From Cetobacterium sp. 2A (lineage in GTDB: Bacteria; Fusobacteriota; Fusobacteriia; Fusobacteriales; Fusobacteriaceae), in contig NZ_JACFAJ010000001.1 of NCBI RefSeq assembly GCF_014250685.1, positions 1-64,000 on the forward strand: a DNA stretch of 64,000 nucleotides, in the 5' to 3' direction. The position numbers and the translations under genes were made by a program. Shown here piece by piece: positions 7,942 to 16,438 of this stretch. Numbering within the stretch: the stretch's first letter is position 1; the number at the start of each line of letters is the position of its first letter. Below the pieces are notes generated by a model, which was not told where the DNA came from, did not search any database, and saw nothing but the letters and a program-made list of their open reading frames with translations.

Positions 7942-9576
7942 TTGAACAACATACATGAAAAATTAAAAGAAATTGAATGTGAATATAAAGATTTACAATC
8001 AAATATCGAGCAATATGCTAACAACTGTATAACATCGGCAGATTTAAAAAAGAAGGGATCAAAGTTTGGAATTTATGAACAAAAGGGAAAAACTATGATG
8101 CTTAGATTAAAAGCTGTTGGTGGTGAACTATCTCTTAAAAAATTAAAAAATCTTGCTGAAATAATGAGAACATATAAAATTCCTTATATGCATCTTTCAA
8201 CTAGACAAAATTATCAACTTCACGAAGTTCCATTTGAAAATGTAAAATCAGTAATTGAAGCTTGTAACGAAAAAGAAATGTATTTCAGAGGTGGAGGAGG
8301 AAATACTTTTAGAAGTATCTTAGTATCGACTTTTACAGGTGTAAGCGAAAAAAATACATTCGATGTTATGCCATATGCAAGAATGATTGAAAACGAAGTC
8401 TTTTTTTATGATAAAGCTTTTGACTTTGGTAGAAAACTCAAAGTTGGTCTTGCAAATAATTCGGAAGAGGAATTTGTAGTAGCAATCCAAGATTTAGGAT
8501 TTCTTGCTAAAGAAATAAATGGAAAGAAAGGATTCAAAGTTTACTGTGGTGGTGGTATGGGTAGAAATAGTAGACTGGGACATACATTAATTGAATTTTT
8601 ACCAGAGGAAGATATCCTAAAAACTGTTAAAACTATTATTGATATTTTTTATGAGTTTGGTGATAGAACCAATAGAATGAAGGCAAGATTGAGATTTTTA
8701 GTAGAAGAGATGGGTATAGATAAATTTAGGGAATTATTTTTGGAATATTTTAATAAAAGCAATGTTAAAAATGGACCTATTCCATATATTAATTATGAAA
8801 AAAAAGTAAAAGAATTATTAGCATTCAAAGAAACTCCTTCTAATTTATCTTTTAATGAATGGAAAAAAGTCTGTACTAGACCAACTAAATTTAAAAATAT
8901 AGTTTCTTTAGCTCTTTATGTTAAGAATGGAGATCTCTCTGTTGAAAAATTAGAAAAACTTATAAAAATTTTGGATGAATTAGGCATCTCGTTGGTTAGA
9001 GCCACTATAAATCAAAATTTAGTTATCCCACTAATACACGAATCGGCATTAGAGCATATCTACAATTACTTGGATGAAAAAATTCCTGAAATAGTAACTG
9101 AAACTCTATCTATTAGGGGAAAATTAAGATGTTGTGTTGGATCTACTATCTGTATGATTGGTATACAAGATTCAATGAAAATTGGAGATGCAATAGGTGT
9201 AGAATTAGATAATCTTGCCAATGAACGTCCAGAATATAGAGATATTATATTTAAAGAAGCTAAAAATATTAGAGTATCAGGATGTCCAAGCTCTTGTGCC
9301 GGTATTCCAATTGCACCTCTTGGATTTATTGGATTAAAAAAGAGAATAAATGATGTAATAACTGATTGTATGCAAGTGTATATTGGTGGAATTTTAACAA
9401 ATAATACCCAAGCACTTTCTTATGAAGTTCCTAATTTAATTTTACCTATAAATGAAATTCCTAATTATGTAAAAAACATATTTGAAGAATATTTAAAAAC
9501 TTTGGAAACATATAATATAGATTTTACAGAATTTATGTATAAAAAAAGATTGAATGAAGAATTTAAGAAAAATTAG
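7942..9576 (+). CDS. Siroheme/4Fe-4S nitrite- or sulfite-reductase family protein
   Basis: 544-residue member of the nitrite/sulfite reductase superfamily with the duplicated ferredoxin-like/siroheme architecture. The siroheme-cluster cysteines are intact: CVGSTIC (Cys-X5-Cys) near residue 390 and SGCPSSCAG (Cys-X3-Cys) near residue 440. MHLSTRQNYQLHEVP near residue 80 is a family landmark. The start is TTG at 7942, preceded by GAGGTGAT; a nearby ATG is out of frame. It ends the tonB-flavodoxin operon, so the flavodoxin may be its electron donor. Substrate (nitrite, sulfite or other) cannot be decided; no assimilation genes are adjacent, which is odd for NirA or Sir. Confidence 0.82.
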   Translation: MNNIHEKLKEIECEYKDLQSNIEQYANNCITSADLKKKGSKFGIYEQKGKTMMLRLKAVGGELSLKKLKNLAEIMRTYKIPYMHLSTRQNYQLHEVPFENVKSVIEACNEKEMYFRGGGGNTFRSILVSTFTGVSEKNTFDVMPYARMIENEVFFYDKAFDFGRKLKVGLANNSEEEFVVAIQDLGFLAKEINGKKGFKVYCGGGMGRNSRLGHTLIEFLPEEDILKTVKTIIDIFYEFGDRTNRMKARLRFLVEEMGIDKFRELFLEYFNKSNVKNGPIPYINYEKKVKELLAFKETPSNLSFNEWKKVCTRPTKFKNIVSLALYVKNGDLSVEKLEKLIKILDELGISLVRATINQNLVIPLIHESALEHIYNYLDEKIPEIVTETLSIRGKLRCCVGSTICMIGIQDSMKIGDAIGVELDNLANERPEYRDIIFKEAKNIRVSGCPSSCAGIPIAPLGFIGLKKRINDVITDCMQVYIGGILTNNTQALSYEVPNLILPINEIPNYVKNIFEEYLKTLETYNIDFTEFMYKKRLNEEFKKN

Positions 9577-9577
9577 T

Positions 9578-9615
9578 AAAAATCTCCTTGGTTATCAATA
9601 GCCAAGGAGATTTTT
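9578..9615. terminator. Bidirectional terminator between the siroheme reductase and the amidohydrolase
   Basis: Perfect 14-bp stem (9578-9591 with 9602-9615) flanked by A and T runs on both sides. It lies between two convergent genes and can serve both. Confidence 0.9.
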
Positions 9616-9631
9616 ATATTTAATATTCTAT

Positions 9632-11278
9632 TTATTTTTTATAAACTTCCTTTCCATCTAAAACAGTTAATAAAACATTAGTATCTATTATATCTTTTTC
9701 AGGAACAACCATTATATCTCTATCTAAAACTATAAAATCTGCTGCTTTTCCTGGCTCAAGAGACCCTTTTATACTCTCTTTTTTCTCTGAAAATGCAGAC
9801 CAAATTGTAAATGACTTCAATGCTTCTTCTCTTGTCATACTTTCCTCAGGATACCAACCATTTTTAGGAGTTTCATTATGATCTTTTCTGGCCACAGAAG
9901 CATATATCCCATAAAATGGATTTACTAACTCTACAGGAGCATCAGAACCATTAGCTATTTTTCCACCCATATCTATAATTTTTCTCCACGCGTATGCACC
10001 TTTAATTCTTTCTGAACCAACCCTATCTTCAGCCATATTCATGTCTGAAGTTGCATGAACTGCCTGCATAACAGGTAATATTCCAAGATTTATTGTTTTT
10101 GAAATATCATCTAAATTAACAATTTGAAAGTGCTCTATTCTAAAACGATGGTCGTCCCAAGGCATTTCTTTTAACACTTTTTCATATGCTTCTATTGTCT
10201 GTCTGTTAGCAGCATCCCCTATAGCATGAGTTGCAACTATAAATCCATTTTTTCTTGCATCCTTTACATATTGATATATTTCTTCATCACTATATCTTCC
10301 ATTTCCCTTATGTCCAACTCTATCACTATAATCATCTAACATCCATGCGCTTCTTGCTCCTAAAGATCCATCTGCAAATAATTTTAAAGCCGAGATATTT
10401 AATTTTCCATTATATAAATTTGGTTGAGGTCCATTTGGATAAAATTGATTTGCAACCTCTGCTCCACCTAACATTACATAAACTTTTATATCTAGTTCTC
10501 CCTTATCATAAAGGGCCTTATAATTTGATATATCTTCTAAATTTGCTCCAGCATCTGATGCTGATGTTATTCCTAAAGAAAATAAATTCTTTTGAGCAAG
10601 CTTCATAGCCTCTTGTTTTCTTTCATTACTTAAAGGAGGTATTTTTCCTCTAACCATATTCATTGCTGTATCTGTTAATATTCCTAAAGGTTCTCCTTTA
10701 GAATTTTTAAGAATTTCTCCCCCTACAGGATCTTTTGTTTCGAGAGTTATTCCAGCTTCTTTTAGCCCTAAAGTATTAGTCCACAAAGCATGTCCACAAG
10801 CTCTAGTCAAAGATACTGGATTATTGGGTGCCACCTTATCCAAGTCCTCTTTTGAAGGAAACTGTGGGTTCTCCCAAACTTCTTGATTCCATCCTCTACC
10901 AGTTATCCATTCTCCGGGCTTTAACTTTTTCGCTTCAAGTTCAACCATTTCAAGAATTGTTTTTTTATCTTTCATAAAAATATCAAGAGCTAAAAGCTTT
11001 TCCCCCTCTCCTCTAAAGTGCATGTGAGACTCAACTATTCCCGGAATAACAGTTTTCTCTTCCAAATTAATAACTCTGTCATTTCCTTTTAAATATTTTT
11101 TCGCCTCTGCTTCCTTTCCAACAAAAACTATTTTCCCATTATCTACAACCATAGAGTCTGCCTTAGAAAAGTTTGAATCTACAGTATAGATATTTCCGTT
11201 TTGATAAAAATCTGCTGCCGTAAGAATCAATGAGCTCATACAAAATAACAATGAATGTTTAAAAAAATTTCTTTTCAT
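9632..11278 (-). CDS. Exported metal-dependent amidohydrolase (YtcJ-like)
   Basis: 548-residue amidohydrolase-3 family protein. Metal-binding landmarks are VESHMHFRGEG near residue 85, GITSASDAG near 240, FIVATHAIGDAANRQTIEAYE near 350, and NGSDAPVELVNPFYGIYASVAR near 445. The N-terminus MKRNFFKHSLLFCMSSLILTAA looks like a signal peptide, so the enzyme is probably periplasmic; many YtcJ relatives are cytoplasmic. Substrate unknown; family members hydrolyse N-acyl or amide bonds. It follows the YfcC-type permease gene, and the two have near-identical promoter elements, so a joint role in taking up and releasing an amino acid is likely. Start ATG at 11278 follows GGGGGAG. Confidence 0.82.
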   Translation of the reverse strand: MKRNFFKHSLLFCMSSLILTAADFYQNGNIYTVDSNFSKADSMVVDNGKIVFVGKEAEAKKYLKGNDRVINLEEKTVIPGIVESHMHFRGEGEKLLALDIFMKDKKTILEMVELEAKKLKPGEWITGRGWNQEVWENPQFPSKEDLDKVAPNNPVSLTRACGHALWTNTLGLKEAGITLETKDPVGGEILKNSKGEPLGILTDTAMNMVRGKIPPLSNERKQEAMKLAQKNLFSLGITSASDAGANLEDISNYKALYDKGELDIKVYVMLGGAEVANQFYPNGPQPNLYNGKLNISALKLFADGSLGARSAWMLDDYSDRVGHKGNGRYSDEEIYQYVKDARKNGFIVATHAIGDAANRQTIEAYEKVLKEMPWDDHRFRIEHFQIVNLDDISKTINLGILPVMQAVHATSDMNMAEDRVGSERIKGAYAWRKIIDMGGKIANGSDAPVELVNPFYGIYASVARKDHNETPKNGWYPEESMTREEALKSFTIWSAFSEKKESIKGSLEPGKAADFIVLDRDIMVVPEKDIIDTNVLLTVLDGKEVYKK

Positions 11279-11313
11279 AAAATCTCCCCCATTAGTACAA
11301 ATGTAATAACTTC

Positions 11314-11344
11314 TTTATATACCACACTTGTTTCTAGATAGCAA
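11314..11344 (-). promoter_or_regulatory. Promoter of the amidohydrolase gene with shared element
   Basis: -35 TTGCTA (11339-11344) and -10 TATATA (11316-11321), 17-bp spacer. The stretch AAGTGTGGTATATAAA (11314-11329) differs at one base from the equivalent stretch at the permease promoter. Confidence 0.6.
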
Positions 11345-11351
11345 ATAAAGT

Positions 11352-12812
11352 TTAATATCCAATAAAATAAGCTATTACTATAGCAATAGCACCTATACTT
11401 AACCATATTCCCATGAGAGGAGCCATCCACTTTACCCATTTTTCATAAGATATTTGAGATATCGCTAAGTAACTCATAAGTCCACCAGCTGTTGGATTAA
11501 TATAGTTTGTAAATCCATCACCATATTGGAAAGCTAAAACAACTGTTTGTCTAGAAACTCCTATCATATCTCCCAAAGGAGCCATAATTGGCATTGTTGT
11601 TGCCGCTTGACCACTTCCTGAAGGAATAAATAAATTTGTTATTATTTGAACAAGATACATTAATAATGCTGAGATTACTCCAGGTAATGACGATATTTTA
11701 CTAGATAGATAAAATAAAATTGTATCTATTATTTGGCCGTCTTCTAATACTACCAAAATTCCTCTAGCTATACCCACTGCCAAAGCACCAAATACAACGT
11801 TTCTTGCTCCATCTAAAAAGTTATTAGCTGAGTCACTCGGAGATATTCCTGCAACTAAACTAGATGTTATTCCCATAAACATAAATACACTTATCAACTG
11901 ATCTGTCCCCCACCCATGTTTTAAAACTCCATATGTTAAAGCTACAAATCCAAATAACATAATTAAAAGCACACCTTTTTGTTTCAATGTTAAATCCGGC
12001 ATTTCCTTTACATCTAAAGATATATTTTTTTGTTTCATTTCTAAATCATAAACTACACTTTTCGATGGATTTTCTTTAACTTTTTTTGCATATCTTACTA
12101 TATATAAAACAGTAGCTATATATAAAACTACGTATACTCCTACTCTAAATCCCATCCCTGAATAAATTGGTAGTCCAGCTACAGAATGTGCAACTCCCAC
12201 TGTAAAAGGATTTATAAATCCTCCTATAAATCCAACCCCTGCTCCTAGAGCAACCATGGCCATTCCAACCATAGCATCAAACCCTAACGCTCTTGCTAGT
12301 AGAACTCCTAAGGGAACAAAAGCTATAGCCTCCGTATTCATTCCTATTGCAACTCCACCAACCGAGAATACAAACATAACAACTGGTATCAATATCATTC
12401 CTCTATTTCTAAAAACATATGCAACTCTAGCTATTCCAGAATCAATTGCTCCAGTCTTTTGAATCATATTAAAAAATCCACAAACTAAAAATGTAAAGAA
12501 AACAATTCCAGAAGTTGCTTGTAACCCTCTAATTATAACAGTGAATAGATTATGCTCTGTAAAAGAAAAAAACTTAACTGGAGTATTTGCAACATAAGTA
12601 AAAGTTTCAGGAGCTATAATCATTCTTCCTGAATTTACATCTTTAACCCTTTCATAAACTCCTGCTGGAATTATATATGTTCCTATAAAAGATAGCATTA
12701 TCATCCCAAATATTATGACATATGTGTGAGGTATCTTAAATTTTTCTATCTTAAATTTTTCTTTTTCTACCACTTCATTAATTTTAGCTCCCGTGTTTGA
12801 TTCAATATTCAT
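11352..12812 (-). CDS. YfcC-family (AbgT/arginine-ornithine-like) membrane permease
   Basis: 486-residue polytopic protein with about 12 hydrophobic segments, matching the YfcC/C4-dicarboxylate anaerobic carrier-like family: IPAGVYERV near residue 50, GMNTEAIAFVPLGVLLARALGFD near 160, GGFINPFTVGVAHSVAGLP near 195, and the signature NLFIPSGSGQAATTMPIMAPLGDMIGVSRQT near 400. Members carry amino acids or peptides, often arginine/ornithine or short peptides; the substrate here is unknown. The N-terminus has an extra Lys/Glu-rich cytoplasmic stretch. It is 73 bp upstream of the exported amidohydrolase gene, on the same strand but with its own promoter. Confidence 0.85.
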   Translation of the reverse strand: MNIESNTGAKINEVVEKEKFKIEKFKIPHTYVIIFGMIMLSFIGTYIIPAGVYERVKDVNSGRMIIAPETFTYVANTPVKFFSFTEHNLFTVIIRGLQATSGIVFFTFLVCGFFNMIQKTGAIDSGIARVAYVFRNRGMILIPVVMFVFSVGGVAIGMNTEAIAFVPLGVLLARALGFDAMVGMAMVALGAGVGFIGGFINPFTVGVAHSVAGLPIYSGMGFRVGVYVVLYIATVLYIVRYAKKVKENPSKSVVYDLEMKQKNISLDVKEMPDLTLKQKGVLLIMLFGFVALTYGVLKHGWGTDQLISVFMFMGITSSLVAGISPSDSANNFLDGARNVVFGALAVGIARGILVVLEDGQIIDTILFYLSSKISSLPGVISALLMYLVQIITNLFIPSGSGQAATTMPIMAPLGDMIGVSRQTVVLAFQYGDGFTNYINPTAGGLMSYLAISQISYEKWVKWMAPLMGIWLSIGAIAIVIAYFIGY

Positions 12813-12845
12813 ATAATCACTTCCTTTTATTTTTCTATTAATATT

Positions 12846-12876
12846 TTTATATACCTCACTTTTTTGTTTATATCAA
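12846..12876 (-). promoter_or_regulatory. Promoter of the YfcC-type permease gene with shared element
   Basis: -35 TTGATA (12871-12876) and -10 TATATA (12848-12853), 17-bp spacer. AAGTGAGGTATATAAA (12846-12861) matches the amidohydrolase promoter at 15 of 16 positions, including bases outside the -10 box. Confidence 0.65.
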
Positions 12877-12886
12877 TTCTTTTTAT

Positions 12887-12915
12887 TTGACATTTATTAA
12901 ATATTGAGGTACATA
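12887..12915 (+). promoter_or_regulatory. Candidate promoter of lysA
   Basis: -35 TTGACA (12887-12892) and a weak -10 TACATA (12910-12915), 17-bp spacer. It would give a leader of about 105 nt that contains the hairpin at 12958-13003. Confidence 0.5.
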
Positions 12916-12957
12916 CTTAAAAGTAGGAATACATTATATCTATTGATTAACGAGAAT

Positions 12958-13003
12958 AAGATCTAAATTTCTGCTTAACAGGAGATTTTTTAGATCTTTT
13001 TTA
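12958..13003 (+). terminator. Terminator-like attenuator in the lysA leader
   Basis: A perfect 10-bp outer stem (12958-12967 with 12989-12998), extended by an imperfect inner stem, is followed by a run of six T. It lies between the promoter and the lysA ribosome site, so readthrough is required for expression. No L-box or T-box consensus was recognised. Confidence 0.7.
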
Positions 13004-13026
13004 TATTTTAACTCAGGAGGCAACCA

Positions 13027-14352
13027 TTGAAATATCTAGGAACAATGACTAATGTAAGTGGTGTTTTAGAAATAGGTGGAGTATCTGTAGAAGAACTACA
13101 ACAAACATACGGAACACCCTTATATATTTATGATTTAGACTTTATGGAAGAGAAAATAGAAGCTATTAAAAATGTTTTTAAAAGTGAGAAATTCAAAACC
13201 ACTGTTGTTTATGCATCAAAAGCTTATTTATCAAAAGGAATGGCTCAAATTATAAATAAATTTGGATTAGATATTGATGCAGTTTCTGCTGGAGAACTTT
13301 ATACAATTTTATCCTCTGGATTTCCAGCAAAAAAAATTCACATGCATGGAAATAACAAATCTCAAGAAGAAATCGAGTTTTGTGTACAAAATGAAATTGG
13401 AAGTATAATTTTAGATAATAGATTTGAAGCTGAAAAAGTTTCCGAAGCTTGTAAAAAGTTTGGAAAGAAAATGAATGTAATGTTGAGATTAAATATTGGA
13501 ATAGATGCACATACTCATGAATATATAAAGACTTCAAAACATTCTTCAAAATTTGGAGAATCAATTTTTGATACAGATATCGTAAATATTGTAAAAAATA
13601 TTATAGAAAAAGAAGAACTTAATTTTCTAGGTTTTCATAGTCATATCGGATCTCAAATTTTCGATGAAGTAGCTTTTTGTGACGGAATAGAAACAATGAT
13701 TAAATTTACAAAAAAAATCTCTAAACAGTTAAATATCATAATTCCTGATATAAATATTGGTGGTGGTTTTGGGGTAAGATATACAGAAGAAGATACCGAT
13801 GTAGATTTAAAAAAAATAATGAAAAAAATTATAAAATGTTTGGAAGAAAATTTAGAAAAAGAAGATTTGAAAATTGAAAATATATCAATAGAACCTGGTC
13901 GTTCTATTGTAGCTCAAGCTGGAAGTACATTATATACAGTAGGAGGAGAAAAGCAAACATTTGGAGGTGAAAAATATATTTTTATAGATGGTGGAATGAC
14001 AGATAATATTCGTCCAGCTCTATATCAAGCAAAATATGAATCCATTATTGCAAATAAATTGAATGAAACAAAAAAAGAAACTGTTACAATTGCAGGTAAG
14101 TGCTGTGAGTCTGGAGATATAATAGCTAAAAATATAAAATTAGGAAAATGTCATGAAGGAGATTTAATTCTTGTTAGTTGCACTGGCGCTTATGGCCATT
14201 CAATGAGTAGCAATTATAATAAATCTTTAAAATCTGCTGTGGTATTTGTAAAATCTGGAAAAAGTTATTTAGTTTCAAAAAGAGAAACTTATGAAGATTT
14301 AGTAAAAAATGATTTCTTGTTAGAAGAAAATATAATAGGAAGTAAAAAATGA
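13027..14352 (+). CDS. lysA: Diaminopimelate decarboxylase
   Basis: 441-residue PLP enzyme that makes L-lysine from meso-diaminopimelate. The PLP lysine is in VVYASKAYLSKG near residue 65, the phosphate-binding glycine loop is INIGGGFGVRYT near 240, IEPGRSIVAQAG follows near 290, and the second-domain Cys is in AGKCCESGDII near 360. The start codon is TTG at 13027, supported by AGGAGG six bases upstream; no ATG fits better. The M20 deacylase gene overlaps its end by 4 bp (ATGA), so the two are co-translated. The leader contains a terminator hairpin, pointing to attenuation. Confidence 0.93.
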   Translation: MKYLGTMTNVSGVLEIGGVSVEELQQTYGTPLYIYDLDFMEEKIEAIKNVFKSEKFKTTVVYASKAYLSKGMAQIINKFGLDIDAVSAGELYTILSSGFPAKKIHMHGNNKSQEEIEFCVQNEIGSIILDNRFEAEKVSEACKKFGKKMNVMLRLNIGIDAHTHEYIKTSKHSSKFGESIFDTDIVNIVKNIIEKEELNFLGFHSHIGSQIFDEVAFCDGIETMIKFTKKISKQLNIIIPDINIGGGFGVRYTEEDTDVDLKKIMKKIIKCLEENLEKEDLKIENISIEPGRSIVAQAGSTLYTVGGEKQTFGGEKYIFIDGGMTDNIRPALYQAKYESIIANKLNETKKETVTIAGKCCESGDIIAKNIKLGKCHEGDLILVSCTGAYGHSMSSNYNKSLKSAVVFVKSGKSYLVSKRETYEDLVKNDFLLEENIIGSKK

Positions 14353-15497
14353 ATAAAGAAATATTAAAAAATTGGTTAATTCAAGTGAGAAGAGATTTTC
14401 ATAAACATCCAGAATTAAGTACCAAAGAATTTAGAACCCACAATAAAATTTGCGAGTATTTGGATGAAATGAACATTACTCATAGGACATCTTTTAATAC
14501 TGGCGTTATTGCAGATATAGAAGGTGAAAATAAAAATATAACAATCGCTTTGAGAGGTGATATTGATGCATTGCCTATTTTAGATATAAAAGATGTAGAG
14601 TATGCATCTAAAAATATAGGTGTCTGTCATGCCTGTGGTCATGATGTACATACTACAGTAGTTTTAGGAGTTGCTAAATATTTTTATGACGCAAAAATAA
14701 AGCCTCCAGTAAACATAAGACTTCTCTTTCAACCAGCAGAAGAAACTGTTGGAGGAGCAAAATCCATGATAAGTGATGGTGCTCTTAAAGGAGTTAACGC
14801 TGTTTATGGTTTACATGTAGATGAAACCTTAGATACAGGGCAAATTGGAATAAGATACGGAGCTATGTATGCTTCATCAGATATATTAAAAATAAAGATA
14901 ATAGGAGAAAGTTGTCACGGTGCTTATCCAAATAGAGGAATAGATGCACTTTTAATTGCCTCTCACGTTATTGTAGCTCTCCAAAGTATTGTAAGTAGAA
15001 ATTTAGATGCTCGAGAATCTGGTGTAATCACAATAGGAATAATTAACGGTGGAACAGCTGGAAATATTATTTCAAACGAGATTGAATTAGAAGGAACTTT
15101 AAGAACTCTTAACCCAGAAGTTAGAGCTTATATGAAAAAAAGGATAGAAGAAATTGTAAATACACTTCCTCTAGCATTTGGTGGAAAGGGTGAAATTATA
15201 ATAGAACCAGACTATACAGCTTTAATAAATCATGATGAATCAGTAGATATTATTAAAAAAAGTATTATAGAGTTGTTTGGTGAAGAATATATATATGAAA
15301 AAAAATTAGCTGACATGGGAGTTGAGGACTTCGCCTATTTTATTGAAAATACAAGTGGAGCTTTCTTTACGCTAGGAACTAAAAATAAGAAAAAAAATAT
15401 AATCACTCAAGCACACAATGGTAATTTTGATATAGACGAAGATGCACTTTTGACTGGCGTAATGATGCAGGTACTAAATATATATAATTCAATTTAG
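14349..15497 (+). CDS. M20-family amidohydrolase, possible N-acetyl-diaminopimelate deacetylase
   Basis: 382-residue M20D metallopeptidase-fold amidohydrolase. Metal ligands and catalytic groups are seen in CHACGHDVHTT near residue 95 and QPAEETVGGAKSMI near 130; DMGVEDFAYF near 335 and the late histidine in QAHNGNF complete the set. The family includes hippurate, IAA-amino acid and N-acetyl-diaminopimelate deacylases. Co-translation with lysA (ATGA overlap) favours a lysine-pathway role, such as the acetylated DAP branch, but a general N-acyl amino acid deacylase is equally compatible with the sequence. Confidence 0.82.
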   Translation: MNKEILKNWLIQVRRDFHKHPELSTKEFRTHNKICEYLDEMNITHRTSFNTGVIADIEGENKNITIALRGDIDALPILDIKDVEYASKNIGVCHACGHDVHTTVVLGVAKYFYDAKIKPPVNIRLLFQPAEETVGGAKSMISDGALKGVNAVYGLHVDETLDTGQIGIRYGAMYASSDILKIKIIGESCHGAYPNRGIDALLIASHVIVALQSIVSRNLDARESGVITIGIINGGTAGNIISNEIELEGTLRTLNPEVRAYMKKRIEEIVNTLPLAFGGKGEIIIEPDYTALINHDESVDIIKKSIIELFGEEYIYEKKLADMGVEDFAYFIENTSGAFFTLGTKNKKKNIITQAHNGNFDIDEDALLTGVMMQVLNIYNSI

Positions 15498-15512
15498 AAA
15501 TAAAAATATAGA

Positions 15513-15539
15513 TTGGGGAGTTATTTATCAACTCCCCAA
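15513..15539. terminator. Hairpin between the M20 gene and hutX
   Basis: Perfect 10-bp stem (15513-15522 with 15530-15539), loop of 7. The T tract is poor on both strands, so termination efficiency is uncertain. It lies between convergent genes. Confidence 0.6.
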
Positions 15540-15554
15540 GAAACAAAATCATCT

Positions 15555-15923
15555 TTATAAATTATTAAAACTCTCTAAACATTCAGGGATTAATTCTTTA
15601 TTTTCATCCCTTGGAACGTAAATACTAAATATTTCATCGTCATTTTCACTATAAAATTTTATAGAACAACTTTTTCTTCCAAACATTATACCTTCTACCA
15701 AAAGAATTTTCTTTATTTTACTAACACTTAGATGTCCACCAATAGATGTTTTTTTATCATGGAAATTTAAATAACCATGGGCATAAAATCCACTTGGAAA
15801 TTTATCTTGAATCTCTAAAACAAAATTTTGTGTTACAACAAGTAAGAAAACTTTTTCCCAACCTCTTAAAATTTCAAATAATTCATCAATTTTTTCTATA
15901 TCATAAGTTCTTATTTTTTCCAT
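15555..15923 (-). CDS. hutX: HutX/ChuX-family heme carrier protein
   Basis: 122-residue cytosolic protein resembling the heme utilisation carrier HutX/ChuX, which binds heme and hands it to a degrading enzyme. Landmarks: a Trp-bearing FEILRGWEKVFLLV, FPSGFYAHGYLNFHD near residue 45, and GHLSVSKIKKILLVEGIMFGRKSCSIKFYS near 65. It is somewhat shorter than ChuX proteins. Its start overlaps the end of hugZ by 13 bp, so the two are coupled. Likely partner of the HutW enzyme encoded about 10 kb away. Identification is by motif reading; no heme-ligating residue can be assigned with certainty. Confidence 0.8.
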   Translation of the reverse strand: MEKIRTYDIEKIDELFEILRGWEKVFLLVVTQNFVLEIQDKFPSGFYAHGYLNFHDKKTSIGGHLSVSKIKKILLVEGIMFGRKSCSIKFYSENDDEIFSIYVPRDENKELIPECLESFNNL

Positions 15924-16414
15924 TTAAAACCCTCTCCATCATTTTGAATTTTATAAGCTTTTCCAAATCCCTTTACAAATCTTCCATTTAAAATATTTAA
16001 TTTTACAAGATGAAAATCTTTCATATTTCTAGTTATCTTCATATGCTTTCCAACTTTCTCTTCAAAAGAATCTAAAACTTTTTCAAACTCTTCATCTCTT
16101 GGCAAAAATTCTGCATTTACATTAAATCTTACTCTTTTACGTACTACTGGTGAAACACATTCTGATTCATCTTCCAAAAACATTATTTCAAAGATTTGTT
16201 CTTTATTTTTTAGATTTGAAAAATGATCTCCTATTTCACTAATGTATATATAATTTTCCCCATCAAGTTTCAAATATGGAGCATATGTTAAGTCTACCCC
16301 ACCATCTATAGAAACAGTTCCTATTATTACAGATTTAAACTTATCAATGAATTCTTCCATTTCTGAAAGTATTTCTCCTGAGTTAATATTTCCATATAAA
16401 TCATTATTTTTCAT
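15911..16414 (-). CDS. hugZ: HugZ/HutZ-type pyridoxamine-oxidase-fold heme protein
   Basis: 167-residue split-barrel (pyridoxamine 5'-phosphate oxidase-like) protein of the HugZ/HutZ heme utilisation group. The barrel strands SVIIGTVSIDGGVDLTYAPYLKLDGENYIYISEIGDHFSNLK lie near residues 30-72, followed by FEIMFLEDESECVSPVVRKRVRFNVNAEFLP; this Arg-rich strand is typical. HugZ proteins degrade or bind heme using oxygen in aerobes; in an anaerobe the role may be heme binding or storage. It is transcribed with hutX from a promoter that carries the same AAAATAGTTTGAT word as the heme-uptake promoters. Confidence 0.8.
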   Translation of the reverse strand: MKNNDLYGNINSGEILSEMEEFIDKFKSVIIGTVSIDGGVDLTYAPYLKLDGENYIYISEIGDHFSNLKNKEQIFEIMFLEDESECVSPVVRKRVRFNVNAEFLPRDEEFEKVLDSFEEKVGKHMKITRNMKDFHLVKLNILNGRFVKGFGKAYKIQNDGEGFKWKK

Positions 16415-16438
16415 AGTCTCTCCTCTTTTATATTTTGT

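Noticed and set aside
12922-13026. Lysine riboswitch or T-box upstream of lysA
   Set aside because: The leader is about 105 nt and lacks both the L-box core and the T-box TGGGTGGT-type sequence; only a terminator hairpin is present.
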